Of a DNA stretch of 64,000 bases, positions 1-11,968 are shown piece by piece. The DNA lies in contig CP075494.1 in the NCBI GenBank assembly GCA_021613535.1, positions 11,284,001 to 11,348,000 on the forward strand, given 5' to 3'. Within the stretch, counting starts at the first letter, position 1. Each line of letters opens with the position of its first letter. The translations under genes were made by a program, and so were the position numbers. The notes below the pieces were generated by a model. That model was not told the origin of the DNA. It saw nothing but the letters and a program-made list of their open reading frames with translations, and searched no databases. This DNA comes from Adineta vaga (lineage: Eukaryota; Rotifera).

Positions 1-36
1 CGATTTGCTGAAGGAGAATTTCAAACTTGGTCTTAG

Positions 37-354
37 ACTGTATGGGACAAAGTCGATGTCGGAATCGTTATAGCCAGTTCAATCACTGACGACGTAGACA
101 ACTTGGTGCTAGATAAAAATGTTAAAATAACATCAAATATGTATTTAGTCATTTGGGAACGAAGCGACCAGGGAAAAATTGAAATTCAAAGTTATGTCAC
201 CATTTTCAAAACAATAGTTGGGACAGATTGTCGGCTCAACGAAGACTATTGGACTAATAAGAGAGAGCGAATCTATAATGCTAAGAAATATTATCTAGTT
301 CTGAAAATTGAAACAAATCCAGTCTATCGCGGTTATTCATTAGAATCCAACTAG
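37..354 (+). CDS. Terminal exon of an unrecognised gene (5' part outside window)
   Basis: An open frame of 105 codons follows a splice-acceptor-like TCTTAG at 31-36 and ends with TAG at 352-354. In this frame there is a stop just upstream at 34-36, so the coding part most likely begins as an exon at 37 rather than with its own ATG. The peptide is mixed alpha/beta in composition, with a Lys/Tyr-rich C-terminus, and has no signal peptide, repeat or motif I recognise. It is convergent with the NSMCE4 gene. It could be the last exon of a gene starting left of the window or a decayed fragment. Confidence 0.35.
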   Translation, partial: TVWDKVDVGIVIASSITDDVDNLVLDKNVKITSNMYLVIWERSDQGKIEIQSYVTIFKTIVGTDCRLNEDYWTNKRERIYNAKKYYLVLKIETNPVYRGYSLESN

Positions 355-821
355 AACTAAATTGCTTCTTTCATTTTCTAAGTTCTTGCATATCGTCTTT
401 ATTTTTCATCAAAAATAAAATCATCATATGCATGGAAGTTTCAGAAAAATGTTTTTATCTTGATGCTTTGCTCATGATAAATTCTGATTCGTCTGAGATA
501 GCGCCTTCTTACTATAGTTGATGGTGAGAAGAGAAAGGCTTCTCTATACCAACACGCTCTCTATAGTAATATAATTACGTCTTTCAATCAAATGAAAATG
601 ATAAATTTGTGATCAAAAATTATTTTTGTTTATTTCAACATAACATCTTTATAGATTAATATCATCATCATGTTTGATAACAAAGAAAAAAAAATAGACA
701 TACATACATACATAACTCTTATCCATGATAATACAAGATGAAATAAGAAAAAAAAATATTCCATACGACGGGCACAAAGATATACACCAGTGACAAAGGA
801 AAACAAAATATTTCATTATAT
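355..821. other. Convergent intergenic spacer
   Basis: Low-complexity AT-rich sequence between two convergent gene ends. It includes a short CATA repeat near 700-715. No coding frame with splice support is seen. Confidence 0.5.
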
Positions 822-2401
822 TCAATTGTTCTTAGGCGGAATTTGGGCTTCAACTATATCATATACTTCAATTAATTGCTAAAAACGAGAATATACATGA
901 GGAAGAAGATCGAAGAAGAACTATATTTCTTACCTCCCATTCATCCATTGTGATCGACTATAATAACAGAGAAATATTTCTTATATTAAAAACTTTCATT
1001 TAAAAAAGATCTTACCATAATCATTTGATTAGCACGTTCAGTTGATTCATCTGCCTGTGTTGAACTGTTACTATTAGCCGTTCGATTCATTGCTTTACTT
1101 GTTGGTTCTGAATTGTATAATAATCAATTAAATCTTTTTCTTTTTCAATCAATTAACTTACCAAGTGCTGGTAAAGACACATCATCTTGAAAAAGATTAA
1201 CGAATCCTTCCTAGAATAAAAGAACAGAATATTAAGAAATTCATCTGAATTTTTACATAAATTCAAATACTTTGATAAGAAATGAAACATGAAACATATT
1301 TTCTACAGTTTTAGCAAATGATGCTGGATCAATAACAAATTCAAAGTAATCAATTGGACTACAATCAGCTGATTTATAACGTTCAACAAGACAACGTTTG
1401 ATATGCATGATTTGTTTGATAGTTTGTTCACCAAGTTCAGAATTAAATTCTTTTACCTAAAATAAATAAGAGAGATGAACAATTATACATCTTACCAATT
1501 GTTTTCTCTTAAAAAATTCTTACTTCTTCTGGTCGTGTACGTGTTCTTTCTAATTCTTCTTGTGTTAATTTCTGTTGTCGAACAGGTTTTGCACGTTGTT
1601 TTTGTTTTTCATGATATTCATTGGTAAATAATTTCGTTGGTAATCGACCATTCCTTTATCAATATTACGAAAAATAACGAAAACAATCTTTCAGAACAAT
1701 CAAACTTACATCAAACATGGTGCTGGTAGAATATGATGAAAATTGCCAAAGATTTCATAGAATTCATTGGCATTTCCAACTAATTTCGAAAGGATTTTCT
1801 CGCATTTACGTGCAAATTCATAAGCACGATCTAAACCTCCTGCTTCATCAACAGCACGAATTCGAACACTAGCTAAATTTGATATAGTCCGTAAGGTTGA
1901 AGCATCAAGCACACCTTCTCGTGGCATTTTAACTAAAGATTACAAAGAAAATGTATGAAACTTTTCATAAAACTTCATTTTACCTTTAGCAAATGCTTTA
2001 TCAACTTGATCAATCTTCTTCTCTAATTCATCATTATCAGGTGAAGTATACAACTGTCGATTGGCTATAAGATAACAAATGATTCTCGATAAATATGATG
2101 AACCTATTGAAAATCTTACTATTTAGATCATCAATAAACTGTCGATAATCTAAGCGTACTCGTAAACGTAATTCAGCATCATCCTCAACCATTGACATCT
2201 AAATATTTGAAAAAATCAGACTTGTTTTGAATAAAACTCGATTTACTTGACTAGGACGTTGCGTTTGACTTCCATACCCGTTATCATCATTTTCTTCTGG
2301 TCGTTTATGCTTTAAACAGAACAAAGAAAGTTTTCAGAAAAGAAGAAGATTGGCTCATTTACTTTGCTTTTCTCAGATGATTTATTATTGACCATTGTCA
2401 T
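822..2401 (-). CDS. NSMCE4A: Non-structural maintenance of chromosomes element 4 (Nse4/NSMCE4/EID3 family)
   Basis: Eleven exons on the minus strand: 2401-2363, 2309-2247, 2198-2120, 2064-1984, 1932-1710, 1653-1524, 1456-1271, 1210-1162, 1107-1016, 957-934 and 878-822, giving 340 aa. Nse4 is the kleisin of the SMC5/6 complex. It bridges the SMC heads and works in nuclear DNA repair and genome stability. Family signatures are visible: an N-terminal kleisin helix region (DYRQFIDDLN), the REGVLDASTL block, NGRLPTKL after the variable linker, and the diagnostic C-terminal block YFEFVIDPASFAKTVEN followed by FHVSFLIK. The C-terminus carries the expected SITMDEWE stretch. The start is the first ATG of the open exon. 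Length is close to family norm. Confidence is high because the motifs occur in family order. Confidence 0.9.
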
Positions 2402-2666
2402 CAAATTGAATTCGTTGGGATATAATACTGATGATTGACAACGGAAATTTTATTTAAAATTTTTCCCGAAAAAAAATCCAATCAAGGAGAACTAAAAGTA
2501 GGTGTCACTGGATTATGTAATCATTCGCAAATCTTCTTGAAATTGAAATCAGCAAGTACAGAATTTGACCGATCTGCTGTAAAGAATTCGTGTCGCTCGA
2601 GATTTTTCGTTCTTATACGTTCGAAGAATTATAAAAGAAAGTAAATTATAAGTAACTGAGTAAACA

Positions 2667-3212
2667 GTGAATTCAACAACGACAACAAAATTTGCTTTTC
2701 TTATCGATTGTATTTCTGTGACTAATATTTGCCGTTTAAAAATTGAATATCTTGCAAATTTCCCATCAAATAGTGGTATCTATCTATTCTATCGTCGTTT
2801 CAAACGTTTTTCATCTAATAATCGTAATATTTATCTTATTTCAACATCAGAAGAAGATATTAATATAAATATGTCCTTTAAATTTGATCAAATTGCTAAT
2901 CGATATAACGAATTTATTCTTATTGCGAATTATCAATCAGTTTGTTTAGAAAATGAATCAATTCGAATTGATTATAATCAAAATCAATTTTTTCACTCTT
3001 GTCCATTTGAAACCAAACAACAATCAACATATTTATATCGTTTTGATCAATTACTCTATTATTTGAATACGAAACATTCAACTATTCATTATGATTATTG
3101 TATCGAATGCTGAAATATGATCAATGAGAAAAATTCAACAGACGAAACAATGTTCAATAAACATTTAAAAGATAAACATGCTACAGGTTTTGAATTGATA
3201 ATTACACAATAA
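2667..3212 (+). pseudogene. Decayed copy of the PIN/NYN-like zinc protein at 16582-17385
   Basis: One continuous frame matches the intact minus-strand gene at 16582-17385 from end to end. It shows FAFLIDC against IAFLIDC, INMSF against MNLSF, and YDYCIEC against YQYCSKC. An in-frame TGA at 3111-3113 falls where the intact copy encodes Glu; the homologous frame then continues for about 32 codons to a TAA at 3210-3212 (for example HLKDKHA against HVQKEHV). There is no in-frame ATG at the homologous start. Roughly 60 residues in the middle are missing, two of the three putative catalytic Asp are lost and several zinc-ligand Cys are gone. It lacks introns, like the intact gene. Most simply a dead duplicate. 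If transcribed, a truncated product could still be made. Confidence 0.75.
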
Positions 3213-4364
3213 TCTCATGTCGATAGATCTTTATTTAAACATCGAAATTATATAGTTGCTCTTAGTGAATGAGGAGATTTTTATTGTAAATCTTTGATGC
3301 ATGAATGAATACTTTGATGATTGACTAACATCATGTCAGTTCATACAATCATTCTGCATCATTTCATGTCTGAGTATGATTATGTCTCGACTCTTTCATT
3401 TTCTCAACATGCCTTTACAAATATTCAATAAATAGATCATTTCAAAAAGTATATTAAAATTTCTTTTTTTCAAATGATGATTGTAACTATAAGATGAGAA
3501 AATCTGATCTGATCTACGCATATATTGAAGGGCACTTGGACGTATCTTCGTACTAATAGAACATACATAACTTCTATTTGATATGATTTGTCATTTTTTG
3601 ATCATATCACCTTTTTTTCTTTCACCGTGAGATTGCTGTCTACATATTTATGACGCAAGCTAGTCTTTAATTAACAGAAAACTAATATGTGATATTCTCG
3701 AGAAAGAATTTCTTCGGATATTGATTATTACAACAAATATCTCGTTGTAAACAAAGAAAAAAATATGTTGAACATGCATGTCAATCGAAGAATTTCTCCT
3801 TCCAAACTCTATTAATATGATGATAAATTTACATAAATGTCCAGACGACTAAGTTAATTACTTTCTTTTCATGTATGTCCTTCTATAACTGTTTATTAGT
3901 TCTTTTGTGCAATAACGTCTGTCATTCTACGAGTTAAAGTCACGGTCATAAACCAAAAACAGACATCCTAAAAGATATACATAATGATGAAGAACAAATC
4001 TTAGTCACACAGTCAACAACAAAGAAAAAGATGAAAGATTTTTCGAATTTTTACGTACATTCTCTTTCTTATTCATCATTGACAAAAATGAAATGTCGAC
4101 ATTTGTCATGAATAAGAATGTGAAGAGAAAAAGTTTTATTGTCTCTATCCTTCTCAATGATTTTGATGTCATGAAATAAATTTTATCATCAATGTCGAGT
4201 TCAATACTTTTTTTTTCTTTTCTTTAAAATAAGAAGTTCATAAAAAAGCTAGTATTATGTATAATAAAATCGTTTATAAACAAACCAATAACTTTCTATA
4301 ACAAGATAAGTTAAAAGAATACGTCGGAAGAACAAAACAATGATGGAAGATAATTCTATCTGTA
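3213..4364. other. Intergenic, no gene seen
   Basis: AT-rich spacer between the pseudogene and the 3' end of the coiled-coil gene. I see no open frame with splice support and no structured RNA I can name. Confidence 0.45.
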
Positions 4365-5390
4365 TTAACATAGTGATTCATGGCATGTTTGTGCTAATTC
4401 TAAAACGAAAAGAAAACAAAAAGTAGAATTGTCATTTGATTATCAAATCGAATTACCATGTCGGAATTTTTCAAGTTGAGATGAAAGACGTACTGATGAA
4501 GGACAACTATTTTGTACCAAAGATAACTGTGTTGTTAGTTGATTGTTTTCTGCCTAAAAAACACGAAATTGAATGAAGTTTTTCTTTGATAATTTTCAAA
4601 TTTTACTTCAAGTGCATTGAACGCAATATGCAAACGTTCAACATCAGTTTGTAACTGTCCAAGAAGTATTGATTGGCATTGTCTATTTTGTAATTCTTTT
4701 TCTAGTTCAATAATTTTTTTTTGTAAAGATTCCCTTCGATGACATTCTCGTTCATATTTCGCCTTCAATTAGAAAAGAAGAAAAAAAAACGATTCATCGT
4801 TCATATGAACATGTATATGAGGTAAAAAAAAAGCAGAGTAAGGAAAAAAGGCCGTTGAACTATTAACCTTCCATTGAGATTCCTGTTGTTCGATGTCCTT
4901 CAATTGTTGTTCCAGTTCATCGATTTTTGTCTGTTTACTATGCAGAACTTGAATAAGTTCACTTGTGACAAGGTTTTGTTCATCATGTTTCTTTTTCAAT
5001 GGTGCATCATCATCACGTGTTGGAATCATGTCCTTCACTAAATTCTACAAAATACATATGATGGAAAAGAAAATCGAGAATGAATCTACATACTAGTTCT
5101 GTCGTGGAAAGATAATTATCATGTAAAGCAGCATCAATTTGAGTCCGAAGAACATCAACCTAGAAAGAAATAGAGAAATTGATTGAACAAAAAAGTTCTT
5201 TTTTCTTTTGAAATACTTTTCGTCTCATTCGTCGATAACGAAGACTAGCATTAGGATCGGATGGTACAGGAGCTCGGCTATTCACAGATTTACTACGTGG
5301 ATGAATTTGTTTGTCTTTGGAGTATTCGTCAGATAAAGCAGTAAGTTTTCGACGTAGTCGAACAGCCGGCGATTCGTTCTCAATAACCAT
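4365..5390 (-). CDS. Coiled-coil protein, family not recognised
   Basis: Six exons: 5390-5217, 5159-5094, 5044-4868, 4762-4607, 4553-4457 and 4399-4365, giving 234 aa. The N-terminal 60 residues are basic and rich in Arg, Pro and Ser (RLRRKLTALSDEY, then LRYRRMRRK). From about residue 60 to 220 the chain is Glu/Lys/Gln-rich with heptad spacing of Leu and Ile (for example KIDELEQQLKDIEQQ and KKIIELEKELQNRQ), a long coiled coil. No signal peptide or membrane segment is seen. Similar architecture is common among centrosomal and ciliary proteins, but I cannot assign an orthologue. Intron phases are consistent throughout, so the gene model is firmer than the function. Confidence 0.7.
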
Positions 5391-6294
5391 ATTTGTACGA
5401 AAAAAATTACTATGCAATGCGATGCAGCAATTTATACAAGAGAAGAAATAGAAGGTTAGATAGTGAATGGCAAACAAACCAATGAGTAAGTAAGAGAAAA
5501 CGAATGAGATATAACTGGTGACCTCTTTAATTTTTTGTACGTATAAAATAATGAATTATATCTACTTTCCAATTTGAATTCTCAGTTGCATATTGATCCA
5601 CTTGGTGATAATCAATCGTTTGAAGACTATCAAATTCTCATGTGACGAGAAACATTAGAACAGCGATCGAACATTTTTGTACATATAAAATCTGTAATTG
5701 TATATGTGTAATAAGAAAGAATTGGAGTAGAGGAGACGCGTCTTTTTTCTTGTTATTAGATATATATGATCGAAATGTTTGGTGAAGAAAGAAATTGAAT
5801 CAATCGAGGACATAGTGTGTTAATTGATTTGTGTTATTTTTTAATTTTGTTGTGGAAAGATTTCGTTTTCGTGTTGCTGTTTATTACAAAATGGCCTTCT
5901 AATGTATAGACACTAACTGTTGCTATATGTTACTGACTAGTTTTCATGAGAGACAAAAAAACATGTCACCAAGGTTTTTTCAAAAACTCATCTAGTGAAA
6001 ATATACAAATAATAAACAAAAAAAACTTGATAAGAAAAAGATTTATGAAAGATTAATAACCTAATATATTTATTTATTCATTCTTTAAGCATATTTTTTG
6101 TTTAGTATAAACAAATGAAAGAAAAATTTTCTTAACTAATTCAAAGAATTTCTCCATGAAAGACATAGGATATCTGTCGAAAAAAAAGAAAGAAAGAAAG
6201 AAAGAATAAGAACTATCTGTGCAGAGAAAGCGCACAACGAGAAATACAAATATGTTACTTAGAGAAATAGATACTCAAAATTGAGTGGAATTCA
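5391..6294. other. Intergenic spacer with GAAA microsatellite
   Basis: Upstream region of the coiled-coil gene and 3' flank of the ATF7IP-like gene. It contains a (GAAA)n run at about 6187-6205. No coding potential is seen. Confidence 0.45.
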
Positions 6295-8447
6295 TTATGT
6301 TGAACCATTATATATTTGATTTGTATTATTTAATTGCACAGGTGTTGTTGTTCCTGTAAAGATCGTTTTTGGTTCACAAAAAGGACCAAATTGATCTGTA
6401 ATTGATACTCCTCGAACAGCAAATGCATAATGACTATTTGGTTGAAATTCTTTTAGAGTAACAGCCATTGGTAAACGCATAGATTTCACTGTACCTATCT
6501 AAAATACAGAATAAATATCAATCAATGTTAAAATAATTTGTACTTTTTTCCAATCTGATGTTGTTACAGTTGCATTGTGTTTATATGCATAGATTTCATA
6601 ATTTTGAATCGATTCCATAGGTGTTGAAGGTAGATTCCAAGTTAAACGAACTGATGTATTATCTTGTGTAATATTTAATTGAGGTCGAGCAATACTCGAA
6701 TCAATTGGTGTATGTTCTGGTAATGGACGTAAAGGAAATGTCTAAAGTACAGAATATAAATCATATCTTACAGTTTTATGTAATATTATTACTTGGCCAA
6801 GAGATGTAGTAGGATTTGAACGACTGATTGGTTCTAAAATAGATGATAGATAATCTTCTTTTGTGGATATCTAAGTATAGAAAACGTACGACTCTGCGTG
6901 GGAGTACTAGTTGTTGATGTGATCATACTAGATGAATTCTGTTGCTATGCAAAAAGAAACAATCAGACATTGAAAAATAATCATAAAGAAATACTAACTG
7001 GTCTTGAAGATGTTGATAATCGATTTCTATTCGTATCATCATCGTCTTCTTCTGTTAAATCGACAACATCTTGAGAAGTTGGTGGGGGTGGTGGTAGTGG
7101 TGGTGGTAGTACTGGTGCTGTGGCAGGCTTTTTTAACATTGATATTTTGTTTGTCATTGTTGTAGTTGTTGCTGTAGTAGTTGTTGTTAAACAAGGTATT
7201 AATTGTTGTAATGATGGACCTTTCGTTCGAATCGGAGTAAGAAAACTATTGAAAGGACGTATAGGTACTGTTGTAGGACTTTTCGCATTTGGTGTCGAAT
7301 GTTTTCCATTCGTTTGCTAAAGAAAGAAAGAAAGTCAAAAGAAAAGTTTTCATCACTTTCAAAAATATACGAGAATATTTGGTTTGGAAATCGATGGTTG
7401 TATTGTTGAAATATCTGTCTGAATTTGTGTATCATGTTGATTAATTTGAATCGTTTGTTGTTCACGATCAGTTTTATTAATATACAATTGTCGTTGATAA
7501 AACGTCATTAATTCTTGATGTTGCCGTTTTAATGTTTGAATAAGACGATTATTATTTAAAGATCGTTCATTTTGTTGTTCTTGACGTGTTTGCCGTAGAG
7601 CTTGTTCGAATAGAAGATAATCAGCTGTAGGATTTGATGTACTTTGATGACATTGACAGGCACAAAGAGGAGGATGAGGATCAGATCGTGATACTAAACA
7701 GTAAACGAAAGAATTTCTTCACAACTATGAAACAAAATTCCTACCTTCAATTTCAACAATATCATCATCATCATTAACTTGTAATTGTGAAAGGATAGAA
7801 GATTGTTGATCACTTTCCATGGATGCATCTTCGTTTAAACTTCTTGTTACATCTCGTGTGTGTAGTTCATTGGTAGTTGCTGTAGCTACAGGTGTTTTTT
7901 TTCCAAAATTTATTATGATTTTTGAATGTGAAATCTTTTACTTACATTCTGTATTTGTTGTATTAATACTTTGTTCATTATTATTCTCATCAAAATGCTC
8001 CATTATTGAATCAATTGTATTATATATATCCAATGAAATACTCGTTGAACATTGATTAATATCATCTATCTAAATAGAATAACAGTAGTTCTTTCGATTG
8101 ATTTCAAGTATTATTTTTTTTTATTGAACCTGATTGAATAAATCCTTATGAATTTGATTTTGAATCTGTTCGATAATATCTCGAACAATGTCTTCATTAG
8201 TTTGTTCGACAATCATTTGTTCAATTTCATTTTCCGGTATAATTACAAATGATTGTTCAACATGTGGAATATCATTTTCTAATTTGACATCACATTGAAT
8301 CGTATCAAATATTGAAGGTTCTTCTTTACAAGCATTTGTTATAGATAAAGATGTTGAGACAGTCTTTGCTTGAGATTTCACATTTCGTGAGACAGTACTT
8401 TTACGTGCCGTATGACGATAAATATCTGGAATAATACTTGTTGACAT
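6295..8447 (-). CDS. ATF7IP: ATF7IP/MCAF1-like SETDB1 cofactor with SUMO-interacting motifs and C-terminal FN3 domain
   Basis: Nine exons: 8447-8130, 8069-7946, 7885-7745, 7693-7371, 7316-6999, 6944-6890, 6857-6793, 6741-6544 and 6498-6295, giving 581 aa. ATF7IP (Drosophila windei) stabilises the H3K9 methyltransferase SETDB1 in the nucleus and helps install repressive chromatin. The C-terminal ~110 residues form the characteristic FN3 domain: VRLTWNLPST, YEIYAYKHNA, WKKIGTVKSMRLPMA and FGPFCEP, all in family order. Upstream lie a Gln/Arg-rich coiled coil, an acidic patch ending DDDDIVEIE, and DVVDLTEEDDDD, a classic SUMO-interacting motif in the position expected for this family. The N-terminal SETDB1-binding part is poorly conserved. 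TTTAG|ACAATC precedes the ATG, a possible trans-splice acceptor. The protein is about half the vertebrate length. Confidence 0.85.
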
Positions 8448-8969
8448 GATTGTCTAAAGCAAATGAGAGAAGCGATTGAATTTAGTTTTTTCATAAATTT
8501 TAAAGAATACAAACCGTTAGATAACGATATGACTGATATTTTTCTTACATACGTATACATAGTCAAGATCTATGCGTCATTTTCTTTTCATTCTCTTGTC
8601 ATACGTATGAACAGATATACTTCCATCTATAGTTATTTTTCTATTCGATATCATTTTTATACTTTTCTTTTTTCTTCACTATGAGTTAAAAACAATAACG
8701 GACAATTTATCTCTATAATTAGAAAGAACATGACGATGCTTACATTCATTTTGTTAATCCAATTTAAACATGCACTCTTTTCATAATCATAACCAATCGA
8801 TTACTTTTTTCTATCTAATCTTTTCTCTGAAATAAAAAGACAAGAGAAGTATTTCTTATATCAATGTAATTATATCGAATAAAATGATACACAAGAATAA
8901 AAACAATGTCAAACAGTTCGATTTCATTTCCGTCGGTTTTTTTTCTTCTTAATACGAAAAGAATATTTC
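8448..8969. other. Spacer between ATF7IP start and LPMO stop
   Basis: Shared 5' flank of the ATF7IP-like gene and 3' flank of the LPMO gene. No supported feature. Confidence 0.4.
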
Positions 8970-10260
8970 TTAAAGTTCAACACATGCACATAATGTTGGT
9001 GGACAATGAACCACACATAGTTGTAAACACCATTGTTCAATACCAATTAATGGTTTAAGAACTTCATGAGTTGGATAACAACGAAGACTTTTATTATTTG
9101 TTTGAGAAATTTCATTAATGATATCTTCGGATGATTGATAAGGAAAAATGAAATTCATTGATGGCGATGTGCTTGTTGTTGTTGTTGTTGTAGTTGACGA
9201 TTCACTTGGTAGAATTGGTAATGATTCGATTTCTGAAGAAATCATTAATGGATCCACAATTGGAAGAAGAAATAATGGCTGTTCTGTTGAAGAACTTGTT
9301 GGTAGAGGTAATAGAAAATTATCATTTCCAGAAACAATACTTATATCAGCACAACTAATCAAAATAAAATAATAGATATAAATTAACACGAACAAGATTT
9401 ACATACTTGTAAAATTCTTCTTGGTAACCACAGCCAAGACATGATTTTCCGGATATGCCATCTGTGCCCCAATTATTTCCAGCATGATAACGCCATTGTA
9501 ATACACAATGAGAGCATGATATATCAGCAGGTAAATGAACTCTATAACATGAATATTAATCAAACGAAAACTAGTGAAATCAAATGATTTTACTTCAAAA
9601 AAATTGAATCAATTCCTTCATTAACTAGATATTGTGTACCAAAACCTTCGATAAACAGTAGATTTTGATCAAGACATTCTTGTGTAACTTCAGTATTTGA
9701 ATTTGATAATGGACATAAACGAAGTTCCATAAATCCGACATGATTTGCAGTTAACTATTAGAAAAACAAGTAAAGATACGTTTTTTTTATCTTCTATCTT
9801 ACTAGAATTTTCACTTCAATTTGTGAACCTGATATATAATTTCGAACAATAGTATTCGTTGCATATTTACCACCTATTTCATGATCGCGAGGACCTGAAT
9901 ACGAATCACCGCAAACACCACATTTACCATCTATAGTAATTAATAATTGATACAGAAGAAATATATATATATATATGATTTAACCGACTTACCATTTGCT
10001 TTTTGAATACTTAATCCACCACAATTTAATCCAACATCATCATAATTTTCCGGAACATTAAATCCTAAAATTTCAACTTTCGATAAGAAAAAAAAAACTT
10101 CTACTATAGACTATCTACCATAACGCCATGCTGCATTTCGAGCTGGTGGATCTTCCATTCTTCCATGTCCATGTATTTGTTGAAGAGAAATAATTGCAAT
10201 AAGCCAACTAAATATTCTTCTAATGAATAAAATAGAAAAAAAGAATCTATGCACATTCAT
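8970..10260 (-). CDS. Secreted AA15 lytic polysaccharide monooxygenase (chitin/cellulose-active family)
   Basis: Six exons: 10260-10119, 10064-9993, 9930-9803, 9754-9594, 9541-9407 and 9354-8970, giving 340 aa. AA15 enzymes are copper monooxygenases that oxidatively cut crystalline chitin or cellulose outside the cell. After a hydrophobic signal peptide, cleavage before His32 would expose HGRMEDPPARNAAWRYGFN, the AA15 mature N-terminus; His32 and His179 (in SCSHCVLQWRYHAG) would form the histidine brace that binds copper. The CGGL, CGVCGD and GYQEEFYNCADI blocks are all family signatures. A Ser/Thr-rich linker then leads to a C-terminal Cys-rich tail (WCLQLC, CPPTLCAC) seen in many animal AA15 proteins. 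The mature catalytic domain looks complete, so activity is likely. Substrate cannot be read from sequence. Confidence 0.92.
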
Positions 10261-11968
10261 TGCTTAAACACAAATAGTTCACACATCTTACTTTCGCATG
10301 ACTTTTCTATAATTTAAATGCTTAGTATTTCTTCCATATAGACATAAGAGAAGACTTTTTCACTTAGTACATATTTTTTATTTGTTGCCTTTTATGTCTC
10401 GCCAAACACACACACAAAATAAATTCTGTCTATGTTGTCTACCTAATTAAAACACTAATCGATTCAAGGCCCAACGTTTTCGTTATTAGACTTGGTTTCA
10501 ACTTTCATCCAACAACTGATCAACGTCTATATACTCTCACTCGTACGGAATGAATGATTGTTGATTGAAGGACAGTTTACAGTTGATCTTAAGATGACAA
10601 TATGTTTGATATGAATACATGTTTAAGAGAGACAGAAACAAAAGACGTATACGAAGAAGAATAAGAGAATAAGTTCAATATAAATCCGACCAGTTGCTTT
10701 TGTTGTCTTTAGTCAACAATAGGAGAAAGACAAAAGTAATGCTGATCCCTTTCGTCGTCTTCATTCTCATCTTAATTATGCATAAAAGTGATTAATACTG
10801 ACAAACATATCAACAACCAAGTGAATTTACTCTTTAAATAAACGACAACGCCGTTCATTTCTTTCTGTTTTTTCTCACAAGAAAAGGTCACTTACTTGTA
10901 CAACTAATTATTTTCGAAGTCAAAAAACGTGATATAAAGATATTTCTTCTTCATCGGTTTTTGTTTCTTTGCAGGTAAGGTGAAGAAAAGACAAGAAATA
11001 AATAATCATATATTACCAATGATGATATCGCACAGATGGCAGACATTTAAATATAAATGCATATGAGCGACATCAATCTCACTTCATTTTTTCAAAATAG
11101 TTCTTACTGATTAACAAGTAGTTTTATGTGAATAAATGAAATATGTTAATCAGCTGTATATCAGACAAGGTCAAGTGACTTTCATTTAACGAATTTGAAA
11201 TCAACGAAAAGATTTAGAAATACTTTGATAATCTCTTCTCTTTGTACAAAAACCATTCAATTGATGATTTCAATCAAGATATGAGGAGGAGATTGAGTGC
11301 TTAGTGAAAGAAAAAAAAGCAATTTAGTATCTTGTTTCATTAGATCGCAATATCTTCGATTGAAATGATTGAATTTAGAATATCGATATTCAAAAAAAAA
11401 TAAGTGTTCATTTTTTCCTCATTTTTTATCTTTTATTGAATATCTTCATTGAACTGAAACTATAACTTAACTAATTAATATTCAATCAGTTCAGCTTGAT
11501 CAAATAACAGTTCTTATTCATCATGAATATTCAGTAATGCTCTTTGTTTTGATTAGTATGTATATGGATTGATTTAATCAGTTTCGTACAAATAGAACAG
11601 AGAAATTAGTAAATATATTTTCTTTTTTTTGCTTGATAACAACCAGCACACACACGTTTTGAAGAAGAAATGTATAGATCATGATACAAAAAAAAGAGAG
11701 AAAAAAAATCTAGCTCTAAAAAAGAACATCAAAATTATTTTTGTCGATATATGTATATATACATATATATGTATAATAAACGAGACAAGATATAGAATAA
11801 TGTGCCCACGAACAGAGTCTAGAGAGCGAGTGACATTGAAAAAGAATGATTATTATTTTCACAGACAATGATGATAACCACTAGAAAGATTAAATATTTT
11901 AAGAGAAGAGAAGAGAAGAAGAAAAAATGCAATCAAATGTTTTGGTTATGTCAGAATGATCACTTCGC
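10261..11968. other. Intergenic, 1.7 kb, no gene seen
   Basis: AT-rich spacer. It holds an alternating TA palindrome at about 11750-11775 and a GAGAA repeat near 11903-11920. An 80-codon open frame at 11629-11871 is Lys-rich low complexity without splice or homology support and is not called. Confidence 0.45.

Noticed and set aside
2435-2644. 69-codon open frame before the zinc-protein pseudogene
   Set aside because: No ATG start at its beginning, no motif, and not in frame with the homologous sequence that follows.
11629-11871. 80-codon Lys-rich open frame
   Set aside because: Low-complexity A-rich sequence with a non-ATG start and no recognisable feature.
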